A DNA stretch of 64,000 nt. Source: Oidiodendron maius Zn (lineage: Eukaryota; Ascomycota; Leotiomycetes; Myxotrichaceae). Under the pieces are notes generated by a model. That model was not told the origin of the DNA and searched no databases. It worked only from the letters and a program-made list of their open reading frames with translations. The DNA lies in assembly GCA_000827325.1 (NCBI GenBank), contig KN832871.1, positions 744,001 to 808,000 on the forward strand, given 5' to 3'. Position 1 is the first letter of the stretch. Every line of letters starts with the position of its first letter. Shown piece after piece: positions 24,990 to 36,367 of this stretch. Made by a program: the position numbers and the translations under genes.

Positions 24990-25772
24990 TGCAAATAAGC
25001 TGAACTCCTCACAGATCTGGGCTCTGCTATTGTTTGGCCATTGTTAGTTGGGAAGAATACTCTTGTTTCCAGCTTCTCGGAATTATCGAGGAATGTCGGA
25101 ATCGGATAATCGTTTAGCCGACCTCTTGTTCCAGAAGTTGTAGCGATTTAGAGATGTACTGTAGATCTCATAAACTAATAACAGTCTTATGTACGGGTTT
25201 GGATTCTGCTATCAAGGGTACTTTATGGTATGGTATACAAAATGTCAGAAGTTCAACATATAGCTAGACCCATCGCGCTCCACCGAGAAAGGCTGATGCA
25301 CCCGACTTCAGCAAAAAGTGCACGATATGTCTAGACTAAACTATAGTCACAATATATCTGGATAGCAAGCAACCTTATTGGAATGCTGTCTGATATTCAG
25401 GAACCTCGAAGGGGAGACCTGTGCTGAACACGCTATCAATTTATAGGTCAAATTCATAGTCCAGGAAAAGTGTCAGTCAATTGGCAAATAGCCATGGCCG
25501 AAAGGAGCCGTTAAGCATGCATTATTCATGAAAAGCCGGGCCCCGTCATTCAAACCGATACATCCGCTCATTCATTCCACGCAGTTTTTACAGTAAGTGT
25601 TCTCAGATCCCAAAGAAACCATCGCTTCCAGCCAGCCTCATCCAACTCCAGAAATGCTGCCAAAGTGCCTTTCAAAGAATTGTCTTGTGCGGGACGTGAT
25701 ACGAGTTAGGTTTCCTTTCTATAGCCGCTCTCTTTTAGGATGAAGAGCCTTAGAATAAACCAATTTCATATC
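24990..25772. other. Intergenic between hypothetical gene and DSN1
   Basis: About 780 bp. No gene, RNA or repeat was recognised. Confidence 0.45.
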
Positions 25773-27346
25773 TCATCGTCCACCTGTTGAGCTCGTACTT
25801 TCAGGTAATATCCGACTTAGGCTCCTCAGCACTTCTTGTATGGGCAGGCCTCGTGTGCCTACTGCCTCTTTCTCTTTTCGATCTCGTTCCTCCAGCCTAA
25901 CGGCACCGATCGCTTGTATCTTATCCGCAACTCTGCCAGCGGTTTCCTGGAACTGCTCCAATTTATGTATACCGTCTGCGAAATGGTCAACCTTGAATTC
26001 TATCCCTCCTCGTATTGATTTCAGACGATCAACTACTTCATTTCGAAGGTCTAGAGCTGAAGACTTGGTTACTGTGGCATAGATAGCGGCTTGTTCGGGG
26101 TCAAGAAGTGAGGAGTCGATGTCTGAGGGACTTAGATCCGCAGAATCGTCTCTGAAGAGGGGAGGGAGAGAGAGAGGAGGTTTAGCTAGAGCCTTCCATT
26201 GATCCCGTTCGTCTTTTAGCCTAGAGTTACGGAATTAGCATTTACACCGCCAAAGCCTTTCCCATTGACAAACCTCTTGATTCTTGCTTCTAGTCGAGCC
26301 AGATTCTCCTCAATATCAACGTTTCGCGGATTAGGTTTCTTGATAATCTTCGTCGGGACCGATTCTTCTCGGCTGAACCAATCCGAGAATTCTGATTTGC
26401 TTCCGAAGTCTCTTAAAAGGGATTCTTTGATCACTCGCGCTGCTGTTATTAGTGTTACGATCCTATACGAGAGATGATAACACACACCTGCTAAATGAGC
26501 TGCACTGTCCGGATCGCCATGTAATGGCTTGTCCCCCAACGCCCGTTCTCCAGTCCAGGTCAAGAGTTGTTTCATCCTCCGCGGCTCGCTCAATCCGCCA
26601 GCCTCGATGTGTTTGTAGAACTCAGATGACTCCACCTCTCGATGCGGTATTGCGCTATGTCCATTCTCAATAAGAGAACTTGCTCTTCGGCCTCGCATGC
26701 CCAAACTGCTCCTCCGCGTGACATTGCCTTTCTTCCTTAATTCTTTGTTTCGGTTGATAATTGGTGTGTCGCTGAAAGGCAATGAGATCACTGTAGAGTG
26801 CTTGCTAGCATCCACCCTCGACCTGCTCGATTCCTCCGCATCAGGAGTTCTGACCACATCAATGGTGTCGTAGTCGGCCGTCTCTATCCTAGATTGATGT
26901 TTGCTAGTCTCATTGGTGTGTGTGCTTTTCCTTCTCTTCGGCAATTTGATTGCACCTGGGTCAGCTTTTGGAGTCGCAAAATCCATTCTGCGCACTGTGG
27001 GCTTCTTTGTGGTCCGAACTGGTTCACCATCGTGTCCCCTTTCGTCCTTCACCTTCCTCGACTTCTTCGGTGGAAGCGCCGGTACAGTGACCGGCTCTTG
27101 ATCAGTTTGCGCAGTCTTGGTTCGCTTTGATCCGCGTGAGAATACAAAGTCGCCATCTTCTTCATCGTATGCTGTGATCAATATTAGTAAAATAGTTTAC
27201 GCCGGCGCAGAGCTCATTGCTAGCCGCTAGCCAACTTCTCAATCCCTCTACTCACCAGCAAGCCTTTTGCTCCGCCTGCGCACTGTTGGCTGTTGAGTCA
27301 TACTCAGCGTCTCTAAAGGAATTCGCGCCCGTACGACGGTAGTCAT
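25773..27346 (-). CDS. DSN1: Kinetochore protein Dsn1/Mis13 (Mis12/MIND complex subunit)
   Basis: Four exons: 27346-27256, 27171-26488, 26442-26274 and 26220-25773 (463 aa, phases agree). The basic, disordered N-terminal third has KRRK-type clusters. It leads to the family hallmark: RGRRASSLIENGHSAIPHRE, SEFYKHIEAGGLSEPRR and KQLLTWTGERAL. DFGSKSEFSDWFSREE, then PNPRNVDIEENLARLEARI, follow across introns 2 and 3. The RRAS-type serines at the domain entry match the known Aurora B sites of Dsn1. The C-terminal part is helical and coiled-coil-like (EQFQETAGRVADKI). The protein joins Mis12, Nnf1 and Nsl1 in the complex linking CENP-C and the Ndc80 complex at centromeres. Two in-frame ATGs exist, at 27346 and 27301. 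The longer is listed, but the 15 extra residues could be leader. Confidence 0.93.
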
Positions 27347-27951
27347 TGATCAGGGTATTCTTTTCGCATCTGCGAGTTTTGAGATTCTGAGGCGCAAATA
27401 CAAGAGGGGTTAGCGACTTTCGAACTGTCGCGCGCCTCGAAAGCTGCCCCGGTCGTTGCCCGCAATTGATAGTCTGAGAACAAAAAGGGCAATATCGTTG
27501 CTGGAGTTCGCGCAGTCCGGTGTTCTGCCGACGTCTTTGGGTTATTTGGGCGTCACGAGCTGACGAGTTTGGCGATGCGGCTCGATGCTCTCATTGTTGT
27601 TTACATTTCCGAATATGGGACTAGCGCCGAATCACGTGCCAACCACAGGCTCACACTGATGTTGATGACTAAGGAGTATACCCCCGCCCAGAATCGATTT
27701 TTATATCGGGTCTATTAGGAAATCTTCTCTCAGCACACAAAACGCGTTGATCACTGCACCAGGAACAGCTATGGCCGCCGTTCCTACCGAGCAACTAACA
27801 TCCAACCTCTACCTCGACTAGCTTTCATATTCAAGGTCGTGTTATGTCTCAAGAGATTAAGATCCAGTGCACATGAACAGTCTCATCGAAAATATGTCCA
27901 GTAAAAGGAAAGGCAACAATCTACAATAGTCACTATCCTAGAACTTATAAA
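27347..27951. other. Intergenic, upstream of DSN1
   Basis: Holds the DSN1 promoter. At 27771 a 16-codon plus-strand frame (MAAVPTEQLTSNLYLD) ends in TAG and could be the stub of a lost gene, though it is too short to call. Confidence 0.4.
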
Positions 27952-28696
27952 TCAAACAAACACGGTGACTGGCCGAGAGCACGTATGTGAGGCCTTTTCG
28001 TGTTCAGTGCATGTCGTTCCATATATACACCTTGGGAGAGATACTCCATCTAGACTCACGGACACCAGAGAGAGCGGCCTTCCGAATAATATAGCCTTGC
28101 TCAGCAGATCAGGAGAAAACCGGAAATGGCCATCTCGAGCCAAATTAAACGTTTTAAAAAGATCCGCTTGAAATTCATACTCGTTGGCATATTTTCCTTA
28201 TATTTTCCAATACATCATTGAATACGACCCAGATATCAACGGCGGGAGAAAGATAGCCGGACGGAGGGTCCTTGAGGTACGATATATCTTACAAGTATCA
28301 GCTCCGTGGATCGCGAGGAGGATGGGATCAACTACCAGTTTGCCATTGCAAGGACGGCAATAAAGCTTGTACCAATTCCGTGGCAGCTGTCGAATTCAAA
28401 GAGACAAGAGGTAAGGTAATCGTAGCCTAATTGGGCATCAATGGTGGGTGCTGCTGTGTCTCAAGGTCAATCCACTTTCATTCCCCGTCACATAGTCTGG
28501 AAATGAATTGAATGAAATACGTACCATTTGGGGTGTTCAGGAGAGCAGCGCTTGCACTGGCACTCACCACTGCACATGGGCTAGCTGCAGCTGGAGTTGG
28601 TTCAGCAGCAAGGGATCTCGCATAACTTGCAGCGACGCCATTGACAAATATCAATGTGCTGAACAATACACGTAGATAAATAAATATAGGAAGCAT
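27952..28696 (-). pseudogene. Decayed secreted S41-family peptidase-like gene, N-terminal part only
   Basis: The minus strand starts with a clear signal peptide (MLPIFIYLRVLFSTLIFVNG), then SPCAVVSASASAALLNTPNG, matching the N-terminus of fungal secreted S41/PDZ-type protease-like proteins. After a likely intron, PTIDAQLGYDYLTS follows. The line then jumps frame to LNSTAATELVQALLPSLQWQ, then to YLKDPPSGYLSPAVDI, then to NEYEFQADLFKTFNLARDG and FRFSPDLLSKA. All of these are family landmarks in the right order but in different frames. At least three frame breaks are present and the catalytic Ser domain is absent, so this is a truncated host pseudogene. Its intact form would act outside the cell. 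The family assignment rests on recalled motif order only. Confidence 0.75.
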
Positions 28697-29754
28697 CGTA
28701 GCAAACGGCCTGAATAATTCTCACTTGAAACCGCAAACGAGTGAGGGAGAAAAGGAGGCAGGTCGAGGGGACGCAAATTCAAGAGCGCAAAGACAGAAGA
28801 GATATATGCAACATCAGCAGGGTGCGAAAGAGCGGCATCTCCATTACTTCCCCGTCTTGCCTTTAAAGAGACACATCATTTACGTTCTTCATATAGAAAC
28901 GACTTACATCTCTTCCGAGCGGAAAACGTGCCTCTGGATTAGGCGGCGTCGACGAGATTGAGTTATCCGGCCTGTGGCCACTATTTCAAACTCAACATCC
29001 TGTCGCGCCGAGCCTGCTGACGACCATCAGCCACTGAAATCAGACATATACAGGGCAGAACGCCCAAATGCGTATACGAGGCACTAAGTCCTGATCACCT
29101 CAACCCATTAGCGGGCCTGATAGAGATGCAGAGTGCATTGTGGCGGCGGGAAGAGCGTTTCAGGCAGAAGAGGCTGATTATATCAGTGGGGGACCTGCGA
29201 GCGGCATTTGTCTGATTGCCTAATTCGGTGCTAGAGGGTGTTAAATTTATATTAGGCATATTACATGTGGATGTAAGTGTCATTGCATATGATTTTCCGA
29301 GTTTATTCATACTTATATAGCCTTTGGGACGCGTGGCAGATTTTGTCGAGTTCGCCAGTGCGACCTGGTGAGTGTGAAGTGAATTCAAGCACGACATCTG
29401 ATCGCCCGTACGGTAGAAGCAGACGACCTAAGAGAAGCGAGATGGGTTCACTTCAGGCAGAAATTGAAGAAATAATTGTACAGGTGGTGATCGTCTTTTT
29501 GGGTGAAATTGCTTTCGTAGTGTAAATGCATGTTGGCGAGTAATACAGCTGATATACCCCGTCAGAAACCGCAGAACTCTCTTCGTACAGAACAGAAATG
29601 CCTTCACTTGCTAAGGCAAACAAGAAATGAAACGGCTAAGTGGGCGTGAGCAGTTCATCAAGTCTCCAAGCTGGCCTGCCAGGAATGGATCCCCTTATCT
29701 AAAATAACCTCTTAGGACATTTTACATGTCAGTGCCCACCCATAAGATTGTAGG
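28697..29754. other. Intergenic, no supported gene
   Basis: About 1.06 kb. A 100-codon minus frame at 29397-29095 has no motif and low coding character. Nothing else was seen. Confidence 0.4.
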
Positions 29755-30783
29755 TTACGACCAAGTTTCTGTTAACCAATTCCAAAAAGACTGTGGCTGG
29801 ATATCCACGAGACTGTTGAGGTTCGGGTTCGTGAAATCATAGCGCCGCTGCTCAGTTGCAATAAGCTCTCGAACGCGGGCTTCTCTGGCATAATCTTGAT
29901 GATAGACTGCATAATCGAGATGTTGATTGAGGTCTCTGGCCCTAATGACATCGGTTGAGAATTGGGCTCCTAAAATGGAGTCATTAGTACACTAGTCTAA
30001 CTAACGATACGTAGGATTCTCACCACCTCGAACAGCCTCCGCCCAACTCAAGATCTCGGAGACCGTTCTACGGTCACCTGCCATTCGAAATTCATTTGGC
30101 CAATCCCGGATGCCCAGCTCTATCGCCGCCGCAAGAAATCTCCCAACGTCGTTGACTGAGATCATGGACACATAAATTAAATGGCCTGACGTATTGCGTT
30201 CCACGATTTCTGCTGTTCCTTGCTCGATATCCATTAAGTAGGAACCTTGGTAGTAGACGCCAGTAGATTCTCCAATGCCCATTGATGCCAAACCACCGCG
30301 TGTAAACCGCTCGTAAAAAACACCGCAGGAAAAGACAGTGCTTTTCATATTGGTGCGTTGTAGCCAGTAACGAAGCCGGTCTCGGCTCACTGCTTTGCCA
30401 CGATCTAAAGCATCGCTGGGATTCTGACGTGATGGTGGTCCTTCGAATTCAGATGGCACGAAACGGCGAACCCGTGTGTTAGCAGCGGCATCGATGAGAT
30501 TAATTTGAGCATTCCCAGAAACGGTTGATATTACGAGATCGATGCCCTGAAGATTGTACCGAAGATCTTCTTGATCGTCGTAGTCCACAACGACAACTTG
30601 ATAATCGAAAGCCGTTAGTACAGGTTGAGGCTATGGATTGGGTCAGCCCAGACACTAGTTTGCACATGGCGAAAATTAATATACCGTTCTCGATAATATT
30701 ATGAACTGGTGAGCTGTTTGACTGATGTGATATGCAAATATCCGTGCCAGCCCGCCAGAACCTGCTATCGCTATTCGCATCAT
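29755..30783 (-). CDS. NmrA / isoflavone-reductase-like NAD(P)-binding protein
   Basis: Three exons, 30783-30685, 30630-30024 and 29969-29755 (306 aa), with 54-bp introns. The N-terminus MRIAIAGSGGLARIFAYHI carries the Rossmann glycine motif. The body has LQGIDLVISTVSGNAQINLI and RRFVPSEFEGP, the hallmark FVPSEF of isoflavone-reductase/PCBER-type proteins. Later come MISVNDVGRFLAAAI and a C-terminal QPQSFWNWL. Such fungal proteins are either reductases of aromatic or lactone substrates or redox-sensing NmrA-type regulators. The usual reductase Lys is not clearly placed here, so a sensor role is possible. Intron 2 has two overlapping donors 3 bp apart (GTGGTGAGA). I chose GTGAGA, giving VRGGAQF, and the alternative changes one residue. 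No co-regulated partner is apparent. Confidence 0.88.
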
Positions 30784-33676
30784 GGTGGGTTTCTTGTCGT
30801 CTTGAGGTCCTTCGATGGAGAGCATAAACCCCGACAGACACTCGACTCTTATTACAAAATCCTGTCTTACCATACTTCATACATGGCCTCTGACAACAAG
30901 GCAGAGAGCACACCTGACACCCAAGGATGCAAACTCCCTTTGAGGTACTTAAGGCAGCGACTCACTCGATGACTCGAAGTAGAAAGTCTGCAACGCGACT
31001 GGGTAGAGTAGAACGGGCCCTGCCAATATTTCGCTGTCTCTGCCATCCATACAGTTATGCCTAGGACGAGAATAGTACCGATACCCTACTTTTAAGCCTT
31101 CAAAAGGCCAGCAGAGAATAAGGTGCTATTCAGGTCTCTAGGGTGCCATGAGGGTGGCGAATCGGTCGACAAAGATCCTGGGAGAATCAATAGCTCTGCC
31201 AAAAGAGAAATAGGCGCCCGGGGAAGAAGTAAGGGGCAAAACCAATGAAGAGACAAAATAGGGGTTTATTGAACATATGCCAAAGTTCTTCCTGGAACGT
31301 GAACTTCGAGGTATGCGAGTTGCATACTTTGCTCTTTTGCTTGGAGCCGGAAAGGCTCTAGACCAGCTGGTAGTGAAACACGAGAAATAATGACTGTGGA
31401 AAGGCTAGGATATTAGCATGGCATCTTCAGCCCCCGGAGCTAGAATATTCCAACTAGCTGACCATTAACAATATGCTCGAAGCAGAAGCCATATGCCGAT
31501 GATTTACTATCCATGTTAACATGACGAAACGCCTGAACACTAGTTCGAGGGTACTTCCGCCTCTTGCGATTCTCATTCGGCAGGCGTTTAGAGCACAATA
31601 ACGGGCGAAATATTAGGCCATGGTCTGTGTGACAAGTATGACGAAGGAGAGGGCAGAGTTTCGTTGAGAAAACGGGGAATTCTAAAGGCCGCGCAAGGAT
31701 CAATCTCCCTGCGCCATATCTGCGAACCCCCTACCCGCATGGCGTCTTAGCAGTATCCCGAATACCGGGTCCATGGCCAGTGGGGGGCTTTTCTTGGGTT
31801 GTCAGCACGTTTCTATCGTGGCTTGCCCTACCAAAGGCCGCGTGTGGCAATTTTGGTGAGCAGCCACCAGCCCCGCCAAGCGAGATATCTTACATACAGT
31901 AGGAGAGGAGTGCTTTGAAATTGGGAAATTACATGTGACCCTAGCAAATGCCACTCCAGAAACTTCGAGAGATGGTGACAATATGACCAGGCACACGATG
32001 AGGCAGACCCAAGGCACCGTTTAGCCCGAAATCTCCCAGGGAGTAAAAGGTCTGCTGGTACGATGCAAAATTCTGAAGGTCACATTTAAAAGTTTCCGCA
32101 CGTCGGCATAGATCAATTTGGGGGCCAAATGGCCAGGATAGGGTAACGTGACCATATGGAACGCTCTTGCGCCATACTAAATCTGTGCAAACCACACTAC
32201 TCGTATCATCAAACTAGGATGATTTGCCCAAAAGTCACGGTCTGCTTTTCAGTGATTGGATAGGCGGTTTAAATATGAATCCTCAGGTAGGAGAGAGCCC
32301 GTTCATAGTTCCAAGTTATAGAAAAGGCTGACCGCGAGCTGGGTTACCAACAGCACTACTGCGTATGTGCCCCAGCGTAGTACCGTATGCAGAGAAACTA
32401 CACCGAATACGGACTATCAGCCCATTCGGTGGTTGAAGAAGTGTCCGGCGTGCTGCGGCTGAAACCAGCCTGAGTAATTTGCGTCAGATGTTGCGGCTCC
32501 TTGAACAGGGATTGGATTGCTTGTGGCGAAATGCCCATAGGCAGCCGCACGGACTAGACAACTGCTACGGTCATATTTGTGCCCGAGTCGGACATTCGAA
32601 AAGGGGTTTTGCTGTTGATGGTGGATGAGAGTCGTCGGGTCTGAAATGATATTTCAGACTTGGACCGTGCAATCTCGTGACTCGCTTAACCTGACCGCCT
32701 TTCAATTTCCTTGCAGAAAGAAATTCGGCTCGACTGAAGCCTGGCTGACTGACTCGGTGAAGCTGCGAGAAGGCCAGCTGCAACACGCTCTGCAGGTTCT
32801 CCAGCTCATCCTCTTGCGCTCTTGCTCTCGTATGGTTGACTCACCAAGTCGGAATCAATTAGAAGCGGCTTTATCGTGATGACATTTTCTGCTCCCACAT
32901 GAAACGACGCGATGGGAGCACACGCGACCCCAAGACCCTAGACAAAGACACAAGCAATGACGACCTCTGCTTATCCATCCCTCTAAGCCCCTCCTGGACA
33001 CCGAAAACAAGTTGAACAATACAGGCAGCCCATTACCCTGACATATAGAGTGTCCAGGTCCTATTGGTCTCAATAACCATTGGTCACGTAGGGGTCTATG
33101 CCTGCCTGTAGAGGATCGGTCTTAGGGTCCATGATTAAGCAGAGCAGGCAGAGGTGGAAAATCAATCGTCAAGTATTCGTATCAATTCAAGTCTCGATTG
33201 TTGTTATGAGTGGCTGGGGTAGTCATTGAGATTGCCCTCAAGGGCAGCGTCCAGAGGTCAGTTATCCCGAAAAATAATAAACGAGGAAACCTGGTCGACA
33301 TACCTTACTCCTCCTAGGTTACCACGCCTCTGTCTGTGCGTGCTTATCCTCATCCCAAACACAAACCAGCGTCTCAAGGGTTAACGCCTATCCAGACATC
33401 AACAAATACATCGTGCAAATATGCCCTGATTAGTCTTTGAGCTAGGTGCAGGCCCAGATTCTCGTTAATCAGTATATAGTCAACTAAATGGTATATTCTA
33501 CATGCTATTCTTACAGTTGGGTATTGCCACGCAAATATATGGATGCCAATGCCTCCTACCACTGAAAACCAATTGTCGAGGACTTGATTTCGTATCAAAC
33601 GCCTAACCATGCACCTTTATCCCATATCTCGCGAAAATGACAGAAAAAGTAAAATATTTTTATACTCAGCATCGCT
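30784..33676. other. Nearly 2.9 kb with no recognised gene
   Basis: Many short frames on both strands, none with a motif or supported introns. The minus strand at 32195-31802 has overlapping open pieces in adjacent frames (FKCDLQNFASYQQTFYSLGD), perhaps an old gene, but with no family I can name. No terminal repeats, tRNA or long direct repeats were noticed. Confidence 0.4.
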
Positions 33677-36367
33677 TTACTGTACGCTCAGAAATAACTC
33701 GTTGCCTCTCCTCGTCGGCGTCAACTTCGGTACCCAGCCGGGTGTAACAGGAGGCGGCGTGGTATTTCCCTCATCTTTCTCCACATCGAATCGCACACTT
33801 TTGCTGCTCAGAGGCGCTCCTCCAGTTTCTGGTCTTACATCACCATTCCGATCACTGGCCCCATTCTTCTGTCTCCCGCCTTGAGCTTGCTGCAATAATT
33901 GGGGCCTCCATCCGGGATCCTTTGCCGCCTCAATCTCATCTTGCTTCAAAACCCGCCACCCTGGCCGTATTTTGTCTCGTGGATCCGATTTAGTATTTAG
34001 ATGTAGTGCGGCAGCTTTGTCCGCTCCCAACCTCTTCGCCAATAGAGACGAGGAGGTAGAGTTGGCCGAAGTGGTAGAACTTGAGCGAGAGTGACGGAGA
34101 AGGAAAGCACCAGGACGCAAATTGGAGGCTTCTTGTTGGGGCAACGATTGTATCTGTGTCTGTGGATAGGGACGCATCTGTGATTGCTCTTGTGATTGTG
34201 ATAGTGATTGTATTAGTGGCTCAGGAGGTAGGGGCCGAGATAAGCTCTGTTGTTGCGATGGAAGGCTTCGTAATGCATTAGTTTTCATATTCTGCATCTT
34301 CTGGTTCACGCTATATCCGAGAACAGGTTGTTGAGGATTCCCTTTCTCTCGTATTTGTGCTGCAGGTAACAGACCAGGTTTTGATTGTGGACTCGGTCTC
34401 GTAGCTCTCGATAATCTTAATTCTTCTCTCCTGAGATTTCGTTGCTGTTGGGCGGCGATTTCAGCAGCAAGCCAAGGCTTGTTTGCCATATTTGCATTCG
34501 GATTTGAGCGGCTTGAGAATACGGCCCCAAAATCAGGTTGTGGCGGCGGTGGAACCATTTTCAGGGCAGATGCCTTCAGTCTCACAGGACCTGGTATCGT
34601 AGGATATGAAACGGGAGACTTCCCAGATGATGGCGACCCTTCAACAGGAGATAACTCGGCAACACTTTTCCTAAACCCTGCAGAAGTTCGAGTGGTTAAG
34701 TAGTCTCTCTTTCCGCGGCCGGCATCTTCAGATTCGAAGGATGTTAAGGAACTTGATGACCCACGGTTGTAAGGTCCCATCTGCTTATACGACGTAGTCC
34801 TGATACTCTGTGCATTTGCTTCCGAAATGTTCAGGCTAGGTTGGCGGGTGCCGGGGGTGTAGTAAAAAGGGGTTGGTGTAGTATGGGGTGTGGGTTGCGA
34901 ATATACCGACGATGCTTGGGTGAGTGGCCGAAGGGTGTTGGGAACCTCTAAGCCTCTGGGCTGCGAGGGATCTTGTGCTTTCTGAAGAGTTCCTGAAACA
35001 CCCCACACGCTTGGCCTATCTGCGACCGATGGCTTTATATATATCGGGGGACCAGGACCCACTGTTCGGTCGATATATGGAATCCGATTTATATATTGAG
35101 CAGAGAAATCTCCACTGTTCGGTTTCACAATACTTGGATTAGGTTGGCCAGAGGTAGTAGTATTCTTTGGAACTGAAGGGAATGCTTTTATGGTTGTTGA
35201 GATGGTATTGTCAGGTCCACGGAACCGTGTTTCAACTGGGTCATATGATGGCCCATCATCTTCTTCAAACTGGGTGACTGTGCTTTGTATTGACGGCACT
35301 TGCCGCCGATTCATAGACAGTTGATTTGATACTTGGGATTCGTTTGGCAGGACCAGCCTTAATGTCGGCTTTTCAGGAAGTAATTTAGAATACCGCTGAT
35401 CCGCCCGATTAGGTCGATCAGGAGAGACTGCAAGACCTATATTATCTGGAATGCTTCTCCTCGAGAACATATTGGGAGGCGATAATTCAAGTCGAGGTGG
35501 TACTGGAGGTGGTGTTGATGAGCCTCCCCACGGTCGTAAATTATGTTTTCCAGAAGTGGTTTGCATACCACCGTATATTTCAGAAACATCTGGATCCGTT
35601 TGGAAGGGCAGCATATCACTTCCTCGTCTTGCAAGCTTTCTTCGCCGCAAACAGACTACTAATGCCATAGCACCTATTACTACTGCAGCTCCACCAACGC
35701 CTGCGACGCTGATACCCACTATCTGGTTCTTCGTGAGTCCTGTATTTTTAGAAGAATTTTGTGTTGGCGGCAAAGTCATCACACTGCTAGTGGAGGTTCC
35801 TGTGGTCTGGGATAGAGAGCTCGTTGTTGAGGTGGGATTCGATAATGGTCTTGAAATAGCTGTTGTACGGGCGATGCTAGCGTGAGTGAGATGCCCGGAG
35901 GTCGTAGCTGGCGAGATGACTACAACCCCAGAGGTTACCATTACCAATGTTGCTGTAATGGTACTGTGGGTATTTGGTAATGCGTTTGGTTGACCATTAC
36001 ACATCTCAAGGGCCTCGGCCACAACCGTTGCTTGACTTGTCAGCAAGACTCCTACAATTCCCTGTGGTGTAGTACCTTGTGCATCGTTACCAGTACAGAG
36101 TTTAACGTTATCTTCAGATATGATACACGAGACTGCCCCCTCGCCAACTGTATTTCCACTTGTACTCTGAGTAGAGCAGAAAAACTGCAATGAGGGACTT
36201 GCACCACCTTGGCTTTCATTATAATTTGCATCGAGGAAAGATTCGAAACACTCTTGTGCGCAACTCGGAATGAATTTTGTGAGCTCGGGAGACAATGAAA
36301 AGGCAGCCTTAGCCAACGTAAGATATAAAAGTAGAACATGTATCGGGTATAGAAAGCATAATGCCAT
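33677..36367 (-). CDS. Single-pass membrane protein with six-cysteine ectodomain and long disordered tail
   Basis: One uninterrupted 896-aa frame. Residues 1-22 are a signal peptide (MALCFLYPIHVLLLYLTLAK). Residues 30-125 form a small domain with six cysteines at about 36, 40, 64, 81, 91 and 123, loosely CFEM-like but without the full eight-cysteine pattern. Residues 130-210 are a Ser/Thr-rich, probably O-mannosylated stalk. A membrane helix at about 215-240 (IVGISVAGVGGAAVVIGAMA) is followed by the stop-transfer RRRKLARR. The remaining 650 residues are predicted cytosolic and disordered, with Pro clusters (STPPPVPPRLELSPP, MVPPPPQPDF) and Gln-rich runs. This layout is that of a fungal surface sensor or cell-wall anchor. 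I do not recognise a named family. The 5' leader upstream has short upstream frames. Confidence 0.8.
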   Translation of the reverse strand: MALCFLYPIHVLLLYLTLAKAAFSLSPELTKFIPSCAQECFESFLDANYNESQGGASPSLQFFCSTQSTSGNTVGEGAVSCIISEDNVKLCTGNDAQGTTPQGIVGVLLTSQATVVAEALEMCNGQPNALPNTHSTITATLVMVTSGVVVISPATTSGHLTHASIARTTAISRPLSNPTSTTSSLSQTTGTSTSSVMTLPPTQNSSKNTGLTKNQIVGISVAGVGGAAVVIGAMALVVCLRRRKLARRGSDMLPFQTDPDVSEIYGGMQTTSGKHNLRPWGGSSTPPPVPPRLELSPPNMFSRRSIPDNIGLAVSPDRPNRADQRYSKLLPEKPTLRLVLPNESQVSNQLSMNRRQVPSIQSTVTQFEEDDGPSYDPVETRFRGPDNTISTTIKAFPSVPKNTTTSGQPNPSIVKPNSGDFSAQYINRIPYIDRTVGPGPPIYIKPSVADRPSVWGVSGTLQKAQDPSQPRGLEVPNTLRPLTQASSVYSQPTPHTTPTPFYYTPGTRQPSLNISEANAQSIRTTSYKQMGPYNRGSSSSLTSFESEDAGRGKRDYLTTRTSAGFRKSVAELSPVEGSPSSGKSPVSYPTIPGPVRLKASALKMVPPPPQPDFGAVFSSRSNPNANMANKPWLAAEIAAQQQRNLRREELRLSRATRPSPQSKPGLLPAAQIREKGNPQQPVLGYSVNQKMQNMKTNALRSLPSQQQSLSRPLPPEPLIQSLSQSQEQSQMRPYPQTQIQSLPQQEASNLRPGAFLLRHSRSSSTTSANSTSSSLLAKRLGADKAAALHLNTKSDPRDKIRPGWRVLKQDEIEAAKDPGWRPQLLQQAQGGRQKNGASDRNGDVRPETGGAPLSSKSVRFDVEKDEGNTTPPPVTPGWVPKLTPTRRGNELFLSVQ

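Noticed and set aside
27771-27821. 16-codon frame MAAVPTEQLTSNLYLD
   Set aside because: Looks like a gene start but ends at once and nothing recognisable follows. Too short to call.
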